DNA of 64,000 nt from Prochlorococcus sp. AG-409-L21 (GTDB lineage Bacteria > Cyanobacteriota > Cyanobacteriia > PCC-6307 > Cyanobiaceae), in NCBI GenBank assembly GCA_003215475.1, contig QCKH01000004.1, positions 1-64,000 on the forward strand. Direction: 5' to 3'. The translations under genes were made by a program, and so were the position numbers. Shown in pieces: positions 55,250 to 62,309 of this stretch (the stretch's first letter is position 1; each line of letters begins with the position of its first letter). The notes below the pieces were generated by a model. That model did not search any database and was not told the origin of the DNA. It was given only the letters and a program-made list of their open reading frames with translations.

Positions 55250-56005
55250 ATGGGTTTAAATTTTAAAAATATATTATTAGAATCAATAATTGACGAATTA
55301 GATAATCTAAGTAGAATGGATAAAGCGGTTCTTAAGTTTATCCACAACTCTATGTCACAAGAAAAATTTCCTCATCTAGTTGGTAATAAAAGCTATGATT
55401 TTGATGCTAGTGACGCACTAAGAATTAATGATTTAATTAATAGTTTTGGTTTAAAAGATTATGACTATGCTTTCAAAATGTGGAATTTTTATAAAAGGTT
55501 TGGGAATGTCTTATTTGATGATGAGGTATTTGATGACTTTTCATACAAACAAGAAGATTATGATGATGCAACTAAACTTATAGTTGCAAAATATTATATA
55601 GATAATCTAGTAGGTAGGGAAATTTATCCGGGATGGACAATAGAAATGATGGAAGATCCAATTGGTATGGTAGAAGAAGATGTTATGACGTTTACAGTGG
55701 GTAATGATAAGTCAGAAGTAATATATCTCTATTTACTAGATTTAAATGGTAAAAGATTACAGGGAGATATAATTACTCATAATGTAGGATTAGGCGCATA
55801 TTTTGTGGAAGCAGGTATATCTAAACATAATGATGTTATTGATAGTATTGAGATACCAAACCCTTTAAAAGAAAGATTAATAGATTTAAGTGATGAAAGT
55901 TTGGAAAAATATTTTGATTTCATTATTGAACAAATACAAGATGAGATTGAAGAATGGGATGAAGACATCCTACACTACTACAAAGATTGGGAACCAGAAA
56001 GGTAA
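55250..56005 (+). CDS. hypothetical protein, 251 aa
   Basis: Begins MGLNFKNILLESIIDELDNL, a helical N-terminus like those of neighbouring genes. The protein is acidic, with mixed helix/strand content and no membrane segment. The segment WTIEMMEDPIGMVEEDVMTF precedes a beta-rich part (KSEVIYLYLLDLNGKR). The C-terminal 60 residues are strongly acidic. No motif identifies a family. Followed after 43 bases by an amidase gene. Confidence 0.8.
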   Translation: MGLNFKNILLESIIDELDNLSRMDKAVLKFIHNSMSQEKFPHLVGNKSYDFDASDALRINDLINSFGLKDYDYAFKMWNFYKRFGNVLFDDEVFDDFSYKQEDYDDATKLIVAKYYIDNLVGREIYPGWTIEMMEDPIGMVEEDVMTFTVGNDKSEVIYLYLLDLNGKRLQGDIITHNVGLGAYFVEAGISKHNDVIDSIEIPNPLKERLIDLSDESLEKYFDFIIEQIQDEIEEWDEDILHYYKDWEPER

Positions 56006-56048
56006 AATAAGTACGAAGAAACCAATAATAGAAGAAAAAAACAAAAAG

Positions 56049-56885
56049 ATGTTATTAAAAAAAGGAAGTAAAGGGGATGATGTTAAAGAATTACAAAAAT
56101 TATTAAAAATTACTGTTGATGGTGATTTTGGTCCAGCAACTGAATTAGCCGTTATGAAATTTCAAGGACAACAAGGGTTAAAAACCGATGGTATAGTCGG
56201 TCCTAAGACATGGGCAAAAATACAGAGTAGAAATGGGGGTGAACAAAATAGTGATGGGTATGTTTGGATATTAGATAATGGACATGGAGGGATAATAGAC
56301 GGTGTATATCAAACATCTGGTAAACGATCACCTAAATGGGAAGATGGTACACAGTTATTTGAAGGAGAGTTCAATAGAGCGGTTGTAAAGAGAATAATTA
56401 AGATGTGTGAAAAGGATGGTATTGAATGTATTAATTTAGTTGATACCGAAAAAGATTTATCATTAAGATGGAGAACTGATAAAGCAAATGATATATACAG
56501 AGAAAGACAACAAAGTGATGGTAAGAAATGTATTTATGTTTCAGTACACGCTAATGGATTTAATAAAGAATCTGCACACGGTTGGTCGGTGTATACAACC
56601 GTAGGGGAAACTAAATCAGATAAAATTGCTCAGATATTACACGAAAAGGCAAAGGCAGAATTTCCTACACATAAAATGAGGATGGATAATAGAGATGGTG
56701 ATGCCGATAAAGAATCTAACTTTTGGGTTTTACGTAAAGTTGTTATGCCTTCCATATTATCAGAAAACTTTTTTATGACTAATAGAGAAGAAAGTAAACT
56801 TTTATTAAGTGAGGAAGGAAGAGATAGGATTGCTAAAATACATTACCAAATGATAAAAGAAGTAGAAAAGAATAAAATTATATAA
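56049..56885 (+). CDS. N-acetylmuramoyl-L-alanine amidase (Amidase_3) with peptidoglycan-binding domain
   Basis: The frame opens upstream at 55890, but this would overlap the previous gene by 116 bases. The ATG at 56049 (MLLKKGSKGDD) begins exactly at the PG-binding domain. Seen: peptidoglycan-binding repeat (VKELQKLLKITVDGDFGPAT; DGIVGPKTWAKI) in residues 1-60, then the Amidase_3 core: LDNGHGG with the first zinc His, a Glu in FEGEFNRAVV, the SVHANGF zinc His, and SENFFMTNREE with the catalytic Glu. All ligands appear present. No signal peptide. It may be a lysin or part of the virion. Confidence 0.9.
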   Translation: MLLKKGSKGDDVKELQKLLKITVDGDFGPATELAVMKFQGQQGLKTDGIVGPKTWAKIQSRNGGEQNSDGYVWILDNGHGGIIDGVYQTSGKRSPKWEDGTQLFEGEFNRAVVKRIIKMCEKDGIECINLVDTEKDLSLRWRTDKANDIYRERQQSDGKKCIYVSVHANGFNKESAHGWSVYTTVGETKSDKIAQILHEKAKAEFPTHKMRMDNRDGDADKESNFWVLRKVVMPSILSENFFMTNREESKLLLSEEGRDRIAKIHYQMIKEVEKNKII

Positions 56886-56930
56886 TATAGTCTTTATATA
56901 GTTCAAACCCAATATTATATTAGTGTTGTA

Positions 56931-57398
56931 ATGAATAGTGCAGAATTTATAGAATATATATCTAGACCACTTACTAGTGATGAAATGAATTTGCTATATA
57001 AGGCAAATAATATAAATTATGATAGATGTAATTTATATTATGATTTTATTACATCTTTAAATAGAAGTGTGAATAATACATTTTTAGGGGACGATGTAAT
57101 CAATTCCGAAGAAGATATTAAAAATCATTTTGAGTGGTGTTTTAATAACAGAATAGAAAAATTCGCAAAAGAAGGTATATATTTTTTAGATACTAACACA
57201 TTAAAAGAATACTTCTTCAATTTTTATATTGAAATATTTTATAATAATACTAACAAAAAAGATTCTTTAGAAAGATTAGATAAATTCCCTAATATGTCTT
57301 TTAAATACTATAGGTTAAAAACTAGATCAGATATGGATGTTTTATTAGAATTATACCGAATTTTCGATAAATCTTTAGATTTTAAATTAAAAATGTAG
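56931..57398 (+). CDS. hypothetical protein, 155 aa
   Basis: A helical, Asn/Tyr-rich protein starting MNSAEFIEYISRPLTSDEMN, without membrane segment or catalytic motif. Many aromatic residues in the middle (CNLYYDFITSLN) and a Lys/Leu-rich C-terminus. Small gaps on both sides. No family recognised. Confidence 0.75.
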   Translation: MNSAEFIEYISRPLTSDEMNLLYKANNINYDRCNLYYDFITSLNRSVNNTFLGDDVINSEEDIKNHFEWCFNNRIEKFAKEGIYFLDTNTLKEYFFNFYIEIFYNNTNKKDSLERLDKFPNMSFKYYRLKTRSDMDVLLELYRIFDKSLDFKLKM

Positions 57399-57405
57399 TA
57401 TTTAG

Positions 57406-57413
57406 TATTTATT
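57406..57413 (+). promoter_or_regulatory. late-type element (one mismatch)
   Basis: TATTTATT lies 30 nt before the ATG at 57444. Low certainty. Confidence 0.25.
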
Positions 57414-57443
57414 TTATAACAAAATAGTTTTATAGTTAGAGAT

Positions 57444-57692
57444 ATGAATAATAAAGTAAAATTTTTAGAAATAGTTTTGGCAGATTTAGTGTCACAAAGA
57501 GACACTGCAGAAATGGATTTAAATTACGTTTTAAATTCAGAGAGTAATAAAACAGAAAATAAAAAAACAGATTTTATCTCGGTTTTAGATGAAATAGTTA
57601 GAATTAACAATAAAATCCAAACACTGAGTGAATATTTAGCCCAACTCAACGCTACTACAGTAGCTAATGAGGTAGAAGCTAAAACAGAATAA
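57444..57692 (+). CDS. small helical protein, 82 aa
   Basis: Two helices (NNKVKFLEIVLADLVSQRDT and VLDEIVRINNKIQTLSEYLA) joined by a polar linker with NSESNKTENKK. No membrane segment. It lies before the histone H1-like gene and shares its operon. Unknown function. Confidence 0.72.
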   Translation: MNNKVKFLEIVLADLVSQRDTAEMDLNYVLNSESNKTENKKTDFISVLDEIVRINNKIQTLSEYLAQLNATTVANEVEAKTE

Positions 57693-57719
57693 ATAATAAC
57701 AATAATTAAATTAAGAAAA

Positions 57720-57908
57720 ATGAAAAATTTCGAAACATTAAAAGAATTAGTTGCAAGCTTAGAAGAAGATGCAGTAAAATTTTATGAAAAAAATAATAAA
57801 GCAGCAGGTACTAGAGTAAGAAAAGGGTGTCAGGAAATTAAGAATTTATGTCAAACTATTCGTGTTGAAGTGTCTGAGTTAAAGAAAAGTGATACAGTAA
57901 CAGTATAA
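57720..57908 (+). CDS. histone H1-like (Hc1 family) DNA-binding protein, 62 aa
   Basis: The block KAAGTRVRKGCQEIKNLCQ around residues 27-45 is the family signature of Bacteroidota Hc1-like proteins (N-K-A-A-G-x-R-x-R-K). The N-terminal 25 residues are helical and acidic (FETLKELVASLEEDAVKFYE). It lacks the long Lys/Ala tail of chlamydial Hc1, as many Bacteroidota members do. It may bind phage or host DNA, affecting compaction or transcription. Start clear, 27 bases after the previous stop. Confidence 0.8.
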   Translation: MKNFETLKELVASLEEDAVKFYEKNNKAAGTRVRKGCQEIKNLCQTIRVEVSELKKSDTVTV

Positions 57909-57926
57909 GTTATTAAATATAAATAG

Positions 57927-58115
57927 ATGGACGTTCTTAACAAAATATTTTTATTCTTATTAATACTTTCTATTCTTAATGTTATTAGGAATTCATTTTT
58001 TTTAGTGAGGAATTATATGGATGGGGAAAGATTTGTGTTAAGTAAATTTTCTTTATGGATGTTAGGGATGTCTATCTCTTATATTATATTAATTTTAATA
58101 GATGGAGTAAAATGA
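57927..58115 (+). CDS. two-span small membrane protein, 62 aa
   Basis: Two membrane segments (VLNKIFLFLLILSILNVI and LWMLGMSISYIILILI) separated by a basic loop. A holin-like size and topology, but no proof. TATAAATA (57918-57925) lies directly before the ATG. The stop overlaps the next start (ATGA). Confidence 0.72.
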   Translation: MDVLNKIFLFLLILSILNVIRNSFFLVRNYMDGERFVLSKFSLWMLGMSISYIILILIDGVK

Positions 58116-58579
58116 TACAAGATAAATTAAATAGTTTAAGACCCTATGTTACTGGTTTAAGATTTGTGAAAGATCTTCCTGTGGTAGATTTAATCATAAA
58201 GGAAGGTTGGAATATGTTTGAATCAGATAAAGTTTCTTATAAACCTAGTGCGAACAATAAAAATTATTTTATGGTTTTCCCAAAGGATCCTAAAGATTCA
58301 ATTGATGATGTAGTTATACACGTAGAAAATGTTATTTCTATTAATATAGAAAAAGAGAACAAATTAGTTTTATTAAAGGCAAAAATTGAAGAGTTGAAAC
58401 TTTTATTTACAAATAAAGGGTTAAGTGAGTTAGAAACATTAAAATTTGTATTTCCTGATGTTACTGAACCTACGTTGGAAGATATTCCTATATCTACTAC
58501 TAGTAGACATAGTAAAAATGGTGTTGAATTACCACCTAAACAAAACACAAAGGAGGTTTTGGAAAAAGAGGAAAAATAA
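58112..58579 (+). CDS. hypothetical protein, 155 aa
   Basis: The frame opens earlier (58055), but the ATG at 58112 overlaps the previous stop (ATGA) and gives MIQDKLNSLRPYVTGLRF. Mixed helix/strand, with the region YFMVFPKDPKDSIDDVVIHV in the centre and a Pro/Lys-rich C-terminus. No family. The stop lies inside a bidirectional terminator stem. Confidence 0.75.
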   Translation: MIQDKLNSLRPYVTGLRFVKDLPVVDLIIKEGWNMFESDKVSYKPSANNKNYFMVFPKDPKDSIDDVVIHVENVISINIEKENKLVLLKAKIEELKLLFTNKGLSELETLKFVFPDVTEPTLEDIPISTTSRHSKNGVELPPKQNTKEVLEKEEK

Positions 58580-58592
58580 TTCCTCTTTTTTT
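58563..58592. terminator. bidirectional terminator between convergent genes
   Basis: AAAAAGAGGAA (58563-58573) pairs perfectly with TTCCTCTTTTT (58580-58590). It is a T-rich stem in both directions, so it can end transcripts of the plus gene before it and the minus gene after it. Confidence 0.85.
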
Positions 58593-58911
58593 ATGCTTCA
58601 AAATGTTCTTGTAAGGTATGAATCAACCAAGTAGTACCAGATAAAAGACAACTATCGAGAAATATAGATATATAGATATTATCTAAACCATTAGAATAAA
58701 AAGGCGAAAATTGAGTATAAGTACTTATTTGTGAACCAAGAGATAATATAAAACCTACCCAAAAAGGCATACACATCATACAACTAAACAATTTACCCCA
58801 AAAATCAGGTGATATTAGAGTGAGTTTATCCCTTAACCCCTCAAATATACTTCCATATACTATAATATTTGAAATTCCATAACACACTAAAATAGTTAAT
58901 ATAATTTCCAT
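58591..58911 (-). CDS. minus-strand small membrane protein, 106 aa
   Basis: Starts at the CAT at 58909-58911. Two or three membrane segments (EIILTILVCYGISNIIVYGS; FWVGFILSLG; FLDSCLLSGTTWLI) and the segment FWGKLFSCMMCMPFWVGF, a Cys-x-x-Cys-x-Pro-Phe-Trp pattern known from small phage and bacterial membrane proteins of the DUF1360-like type. A minus-strand -7 box TATATTTG lies about 32 nt upstream with an ATTT 20 nt before it. Function unknown. Confidence 0.78.
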   Translation of the reverse strand: MEIILTILVCYGISNIIVYGSIFEGLRDKLTLISPDFWGKLFSCMMCMPFWVGFILSLGSQISTYTQFSPFYSNGLDNIYISIFLDSCLLSGTTWLIHTLQEHFEA

Positions 58912-58929
58912 TTTTAATTATTTTTTTAA

Positions 58930-58937
58930 TATTTATT
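58930..58937 (+). promoter_or_regulatory. late-type element (one mismatch)
   Basis: TATTTATT lies 20 nt before the ATG at 58958, in the gap between divergent genes. Confidence 0.4.
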
Positions 58938-58957
58938 ATAAAACAAATATACTTAAA

Positions 58958-59383
58958 ATGCGGTTAATTGTAAATGAAAGACAATATAAAGAGTTATTAT
59001 CAAACCAAAAACAGAACCTAAGTACGGGAGATGAATGGGTAAACTATATTAGTGATTTCACAATAACCAATCTAGAAGATAAAAATTTACTAGAAAGTGT
59101 ACTAACAAATAATAATTTAAAATATAAATTAGGTAAGTTTAATTTTTATAAAAAATTACCTATAGATAATATTATTTTAAATGTTTATAGTGAAGAAAAC
59201 TCACCATTTAATTCCGAATTTGATGAAAGAGAAATATTTATAAATGAAAATAAACAGATAAAAAATGTCAATATTAATATTACTATAGATAAACTCCTAA
59301 CATTAGAAGAACAAATAGATAAAAATAATTTAAAGTTAACCTTACATAAAATAAAAGAGTGGTATGAAAATAATAATAAGTGA
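58958..59383 (+). CDS. hypothetical protein with IVNExQY N-terminal motif, 141 aa
   Basis: Begins MRLIVNERQYKELLSNQKQN, a variant of the short motif seen at the start of the next protein and within the minus-strand ParB-like protein. The remaining sequence is Asn-rich and helical/strand mixed. It overlaps the next gene by 20 bases. The shared motif suggests common localisation, perhaps in the virion. No enzymatic motif. Confidence 0.75.
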   Translation: MRLIVNERQYKELLSNQKQNLSTGDEWVNYISDFTITNLEDKNLLESVLTNNNLKYKLGKFNFYKKLPIDNIILNVYSEENSPFNSEFDEREIFINENKQIKNVNINITIDKLLTLEEQIDKNNLKLTLHKIKEWYENNNK

Positions 59384-60365
59384 AAAGCAATTAAAAATAC
59401 TTAGAGAAGATAGTATATCTTCAGAAACTGACGTTGCATTAGATGATTTGAAAACTGCGGATCATTGGGTGGATGAGTTAGATGGTAAATATATTAAACG
59501 ATATAAAAAAAATAATGTGGATCACGTAAAACGTATACAGACAATGTTAACATTATTGGGTTACGATGTAGGACATTACGGTGATGGTGAACCAATGATA
59601 GACGGTATTTATGGACCGGACACCGCAGAAGCAGTAAGAGATTACCAAAAAGATGTATTCATTGAACCGATTGAGTGGGACTCAATTATTGGCCCTAAAA
59701 CGTATACGGAATTATATGATGACATAGAAGAATTAGGAGATGATCACGCTATGTCAGTAGAAGAGGTATTATTATTGGGGTTAGATGATGAAAACATTAT
59801 GGGGGATGAAGATGATCCACATTATGATGACGAGGAAGATGATGAAGAAGAGGAAGAAGAAAATGATGATTTTGAATATAGTGATGGGATAGAAAAGTGG
59901 TTCGCACCTATCTCAGAAGAAGGATCGGGATGGGAAATAAGGTATCACGATCATTTTGGATCTGGTAAATATGGTGCGAGTAGAGGTAATAGAATTCACA
60001 AAGGATTAGACATTATTTCAAATAAAGACGAAAAGGTATTTTCCCCTATGGATGGAAAAATTACGAGAACATTTCACCCATATAGTGATAAATGTAGATT
60101 TTTAAAAGGGGTAGAAATTGTAGGTGAAGGTGAATATTCGGACTATAAAATGAAATTAATGTATGTGGATTTAGAAGATAATGTAGATACTGGAGATAGT
60201 GTTAAAAAAGGAGACGTAATTGCCATCCAGCAAGATTTATTGGAGTGTTATCCACCCAAACATGGTAAAAGTATGACTAATCATATACATTTTGAAGTGT
60301 ACGAAAATGGAAGGAGTATTGACCCTGAACAAATAATAGATATGGAAAGACCTATAATGGTATAA
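59364..60365 (+). CDS. M23 metallopeptidase with peptidoglycan-binding domain
   Basis: Seen: MKIIISEKQLKIL at the N-terminus (shared motif), a peptidoglycan-binding repeat at about residues 50-110 (QTMLTLLGYDVGHYGDGEPM, IDGIYGPDTAEAVRDYQ), an acidic linker of about 50 residues (EEDDEEEEEENDDFEYSD), and a C-terminal LytM-type domain with HKGLDIIS (first His and Asp ligands), a DGKI-type turn, and NHIHFEVYENGRSIDPEQ with the HxH. All M23 ligands are present. It cleaves peptide cross-links of peptidoglycan. No signal peptide: probably virion-associated or lysis. Confidence 0.9.
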   Translation: MKIIISEKQLKILREDSISSETDVALDDLKTADHWVDELDGKYIKRYKKNNVDHVKRIQTMLTLLGYDVGHYGDGEPMIDGIYGPDTAEAVRDYQKDVFIEPIEWDSIIGPKTYTELYDDIEELGDDHAMSVEEVLLLGLDDENIMGDEDDPHYDDEEDDEEEEEENDDFEYSDGIEKWFAPISEEGSGWEIRYHDHFGSGKYGASRGNRIHKGLDIISNKDEKVFSPMDGKITRTFHPYSDKCRFLKGVEIVGEGEYSDYKMKLMYVDLEDNVDTGDSVKKGDVIAIQQDLLECYPPKHGKSMTNHIHFEVYENGRSIDPEQIIDMERPIMV

Positions 60366-60375
60366 ATTTAATTAA

Positions 60376-60753
60376 ATGAATAAATACGGAGGAGTTTTAT
60401 TAATTTGTGAGAAAAGTGGTAAGTTTTTATTGTTAAAACGTTCTGCAAAGTCCACATATCCCAAAACTTGGTCAATAGTATCTGGTGGTATAGAAAAAGG
60501 AGAAAGTCCATTAGAAGGGGTTAAAAGAGAGTTAAAAGAAGAAACCCAAATAGATAGTAACAATATTAAGTATGAATTTTTTGAACATCAAAATCAATTG
60601 ATACCATACTTTGATTTCTTTATTGGGTATTGTGATGAAGAATTTGAATGTAAATTAGATAATGAAAATATTGATTGGGGATGGTTTGATATAGAAAATC
60701 TACCAAAACCATTATTTCCTACCTTATATTCTTCACTAGTTAGAATTATTTAA
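60376..60753 (+). CDS. NUDIX hydrolase
   Basis: The Nudix box is seen as GGIEKGESPLEGVKRELKEE TQID (residues about 37-60), matching G-x5-E-x7-R-E-x-x-E-E, with the usual Gly near the end replaced by Gln. The flanking strand KFLLLKRSAKSTYPKTW and C-terminal WGWFDIENLPKP fit the fold. At 125 residues it is a stand-alone enzyme. Likely substrates are nucleoside polyphosphates, oxidised nucleotides or mRNA caps/ends. Sequence cannot decide. Neighbours are small and unrelated. Confidence 0.9.
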   Translation: MNKYGGVLLICEKSGKFLLLKRSAKSTYPKTWSIVSGGIEKGESPLEGVKRELKEETQIDSNNIKYEFFEHQNQLIPYFDFFIGYCDEEFECKLDNENIDWGWFDIENLPKPLFPTLYSSLVRII

Positions 60754-60766
60754 GTATAATTGTAAT

Positions 60767-60958
60767 ATGGATGAAATAGAAAGAGAACGATTTAAGATTG
60801 AAATCGATAAAGAAAAGACTGAATTAAAAAAAGAACAATTTATTAAAGAAATTAGATCTGGGTTAGGTGACCATATTAAAAAAAATGGTAATAAAATTAA
60901 TAGAATTGAAAAAACCAAATGGCAAAAATTTTGGTTAAAAATTAGAAAAATATTTTAA
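60767..60958 (+). CDS. small basic helical protein, 63 aa
   Basis: Highly charged helical sequence (MDEIERERFKIEIDKEKTEL...) ending in an aromatic/basic helix (WQKFWLKIRKIF). It starts 13 bases after the NUDIX stop and ends 1 base before the next gene. The amphipathic C-terminus could bind membrane. No family. Confidence 0.68.
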   Translation: MDEIERERFKIEIDKEKTELKKEQFIKEIRSGLGDHIKKNGNKINRIEKTKWQKFWLKIRKIF

Positions 60959-60959
60959 A

Positions 60960-61181
60960 ATGAATTTAGAAAAAGTTTTAGATATTGCAAATGAATGTGT
61001 GAGTAATGAAACCATACCAACAGAAGGGTTAACCCTTATGTATTTTTTAGATGGAAAAACCCACCGACATTTAGATGAAGAATTGTTTTATAAAACTAAT
61101 AATAGTTTAAATTCGTTCCAACACAACAAAGAAATAGAAGTGAATATTGCAGGTATTACTTTTATTTTTAAAGAAAAATAA
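60960..61181 (+). CDS. small hypothetical protein, 73 aa
   Basis: ATG at 60960, one base after the previous stop. Mixed helix/strand; C-terminus EVNIAGITFIFKEK. No signal peptide or motif. A host-type promoter begins right after the stop. Confidence 0.7.
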   Translation: MNLEKVLDIANECVSNETIPTEGLTLMYFLDGKTHRHLDEELFYKTNNSLNSFQHNKEIEVNIAGITFIFKEK

Positions 61182-61182
61182 T

Positions 61183-61214
61183 TTTGACATTATAAGAAAA
61201 ATTGTTTAACTTTA
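61183..61214 (+). promoter_or_regulatory. Bacteroidota-type promoter for the Mrr-like gene
   Basis: TTTG (61183-61186), 20-nt spacer, TAACTTTA (61207-61214). ATG follows after 16 nt at 61231. Confidence 0.65.
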
Positions 61215-61230
61215 CACAAAAAGTTTACTT

Positions 61231-62292
61231 ATGCAAGAAGAAAATGAAATGGAAGATTTCATCGATTTTATATTAAATGATGAAGTAAAAGAAAAAGAAA
61301 AGGAATTGGGGTTAGAACATCCTAGTGTAGAATATGAAGAAAAAGAAAGAGAGGCTGCAGATAAAATTTTAGAAGAAAGAAGTATTGAAGAAAGATTATC
61401 TTATTATACATGTAAAAGATTTCAGGGCGATGAACGAGGTGTATGTGATAAAATAAATAAATTAGGTAGGTGGTTAAAAGAAAAAGATGGTTTAGATATG
61501 CAACCTATTATTGATACTTTATTGTCACCTTTAAGAGATAACAAAGATATGAATCCCGATTTCCAAAAACCATTAAAATATCTATATGAAACAGGTAAAT
61601 TTAATGATATAACAGAAAAAAATGGTATATACACTTCTCAAAGATTATTAAATTGTGAATTAGTGAGAAATGAAAAAGGAGAATGGGTTTTTGTAAATAA
61701 GTTAAACACTAGTTGGAGTGATTTGGCAGAATTACTTACAACGTTATTTATGCGAGGTGGTAAAATAGAGTTGTTAAAAAATATGAATATTACTGAAATC
61801 AAAAATTTTATGTATGATTTAAGAGTAAGTGGTAACCCTACTCGTAAAAATCCTCAAACATCACATTTATATAGATTATTGGATAAATATTTCGATGTTA
61901 ACGAATATGGGGATTATACATATAATACACGAAAAAATACTATCATAGGTGATGAGATTGAAGATTTAACTATAAAGTTATTAGAAAAACAAGGGTTTAA
62001 ATTATTGTATCACGGTAGTAATGGTAATTTTATTGATATGAAATATGGTATTGATATGATAATGGAATTAGAGGGTAAAGTTTATTTAATACAAGTTAAA
62101 AGTAAATCTAACGCAGCGAAGATGGCGATGGATTACCCTAGTTATAAGTATATTGATTTGTTTGCTGGTGAAACACCAGATAAGAATGGTATAATGTTAT
62201 ACGACAGAGATTCAATGAAAGAAGGTGAGTTCATTGCCAAAGATATCCTACAAGATAATTTAGATTATTTGATTAATAAGTATTCCAATTAG
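61231..62292 (+). CDS. restriction endonuclease-like (Mrr/PD-(D/E)XK) protein, 353 aa
   Basis: Residues 1-230 are helical and charged, with no clear family. The C-terminal third (about 235-345) contains GDEIEDLTIKLLEKQGFKLL, then YGIDMIMELEGKVYLIQVKS, the G-x-E ... G-x-D ... Q-V-K pattern of Mrr/archaeal-resolvase type nucleases. The catalytic Asp and Gln-Val-Lys are present. Host-type promoter upstream, so probably expressed early. It could degrade host DNA or process phage DNA. The N-terminal part may set specificity. Confidence 0.75.
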   Translation: MQEENEMEDFIDFILNDEVKEKEKELGLEHPSVEYEEKEREAADKILEERSIEERLSYYTCKRFQGDERGVCDKINKLGRWLKEKDGLDMQPIIDTLLSPLRDNKDMNPDFQKPLKYLYETGKFNDITEKNGIYTSQRLLNCELVRNEKGEWVFVNKLNTSWSDLAELLTTLFMRGGKIELLKNMNITEIKNFMYDLRVSGNPTRKNPQTSHLYRLLDKYFDVNEYGDYTYNTRKNTIIGDEIEDLTIKLLEKQGFKLLYHGSNGNFIDMKYGIDMIMELEGKVYLIQVKSKSNAAKMAMDYPSYKYIDLFAGETPDKNGIMLYDRDSMKEGEFIAKDILQDNLDYLINKYSN

Positions 62293-62296
62293 GGGA

Positions 62297-62304
62297 TATT
62301 TATT
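62297..62304 (+). promoter_or_regulatory. late-type element (one mismatch)
   Basis: TATTTATT ends 5 nt before the ATG at 62310, the same close spacing as at 8610 (5 nt) and 16234 (4 nt). Confidence 0.4.
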
Positions 62305-62309
62305 AATAT

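Noticed and set aside
55890-56048. Upstream extension of the Amidase_3 gene
   Set aside because: The added residues overlap the preceding gene out of frame and lie before the conserved peptidoglycan-binding domain.
57918-57925. TATAAATA as a T4-type late promoter
   Set aside because: It lies immediately before the ATG and only one other intergenic copy was noticed (overlapping the element at 52845), so it cannot be called a class by itself.
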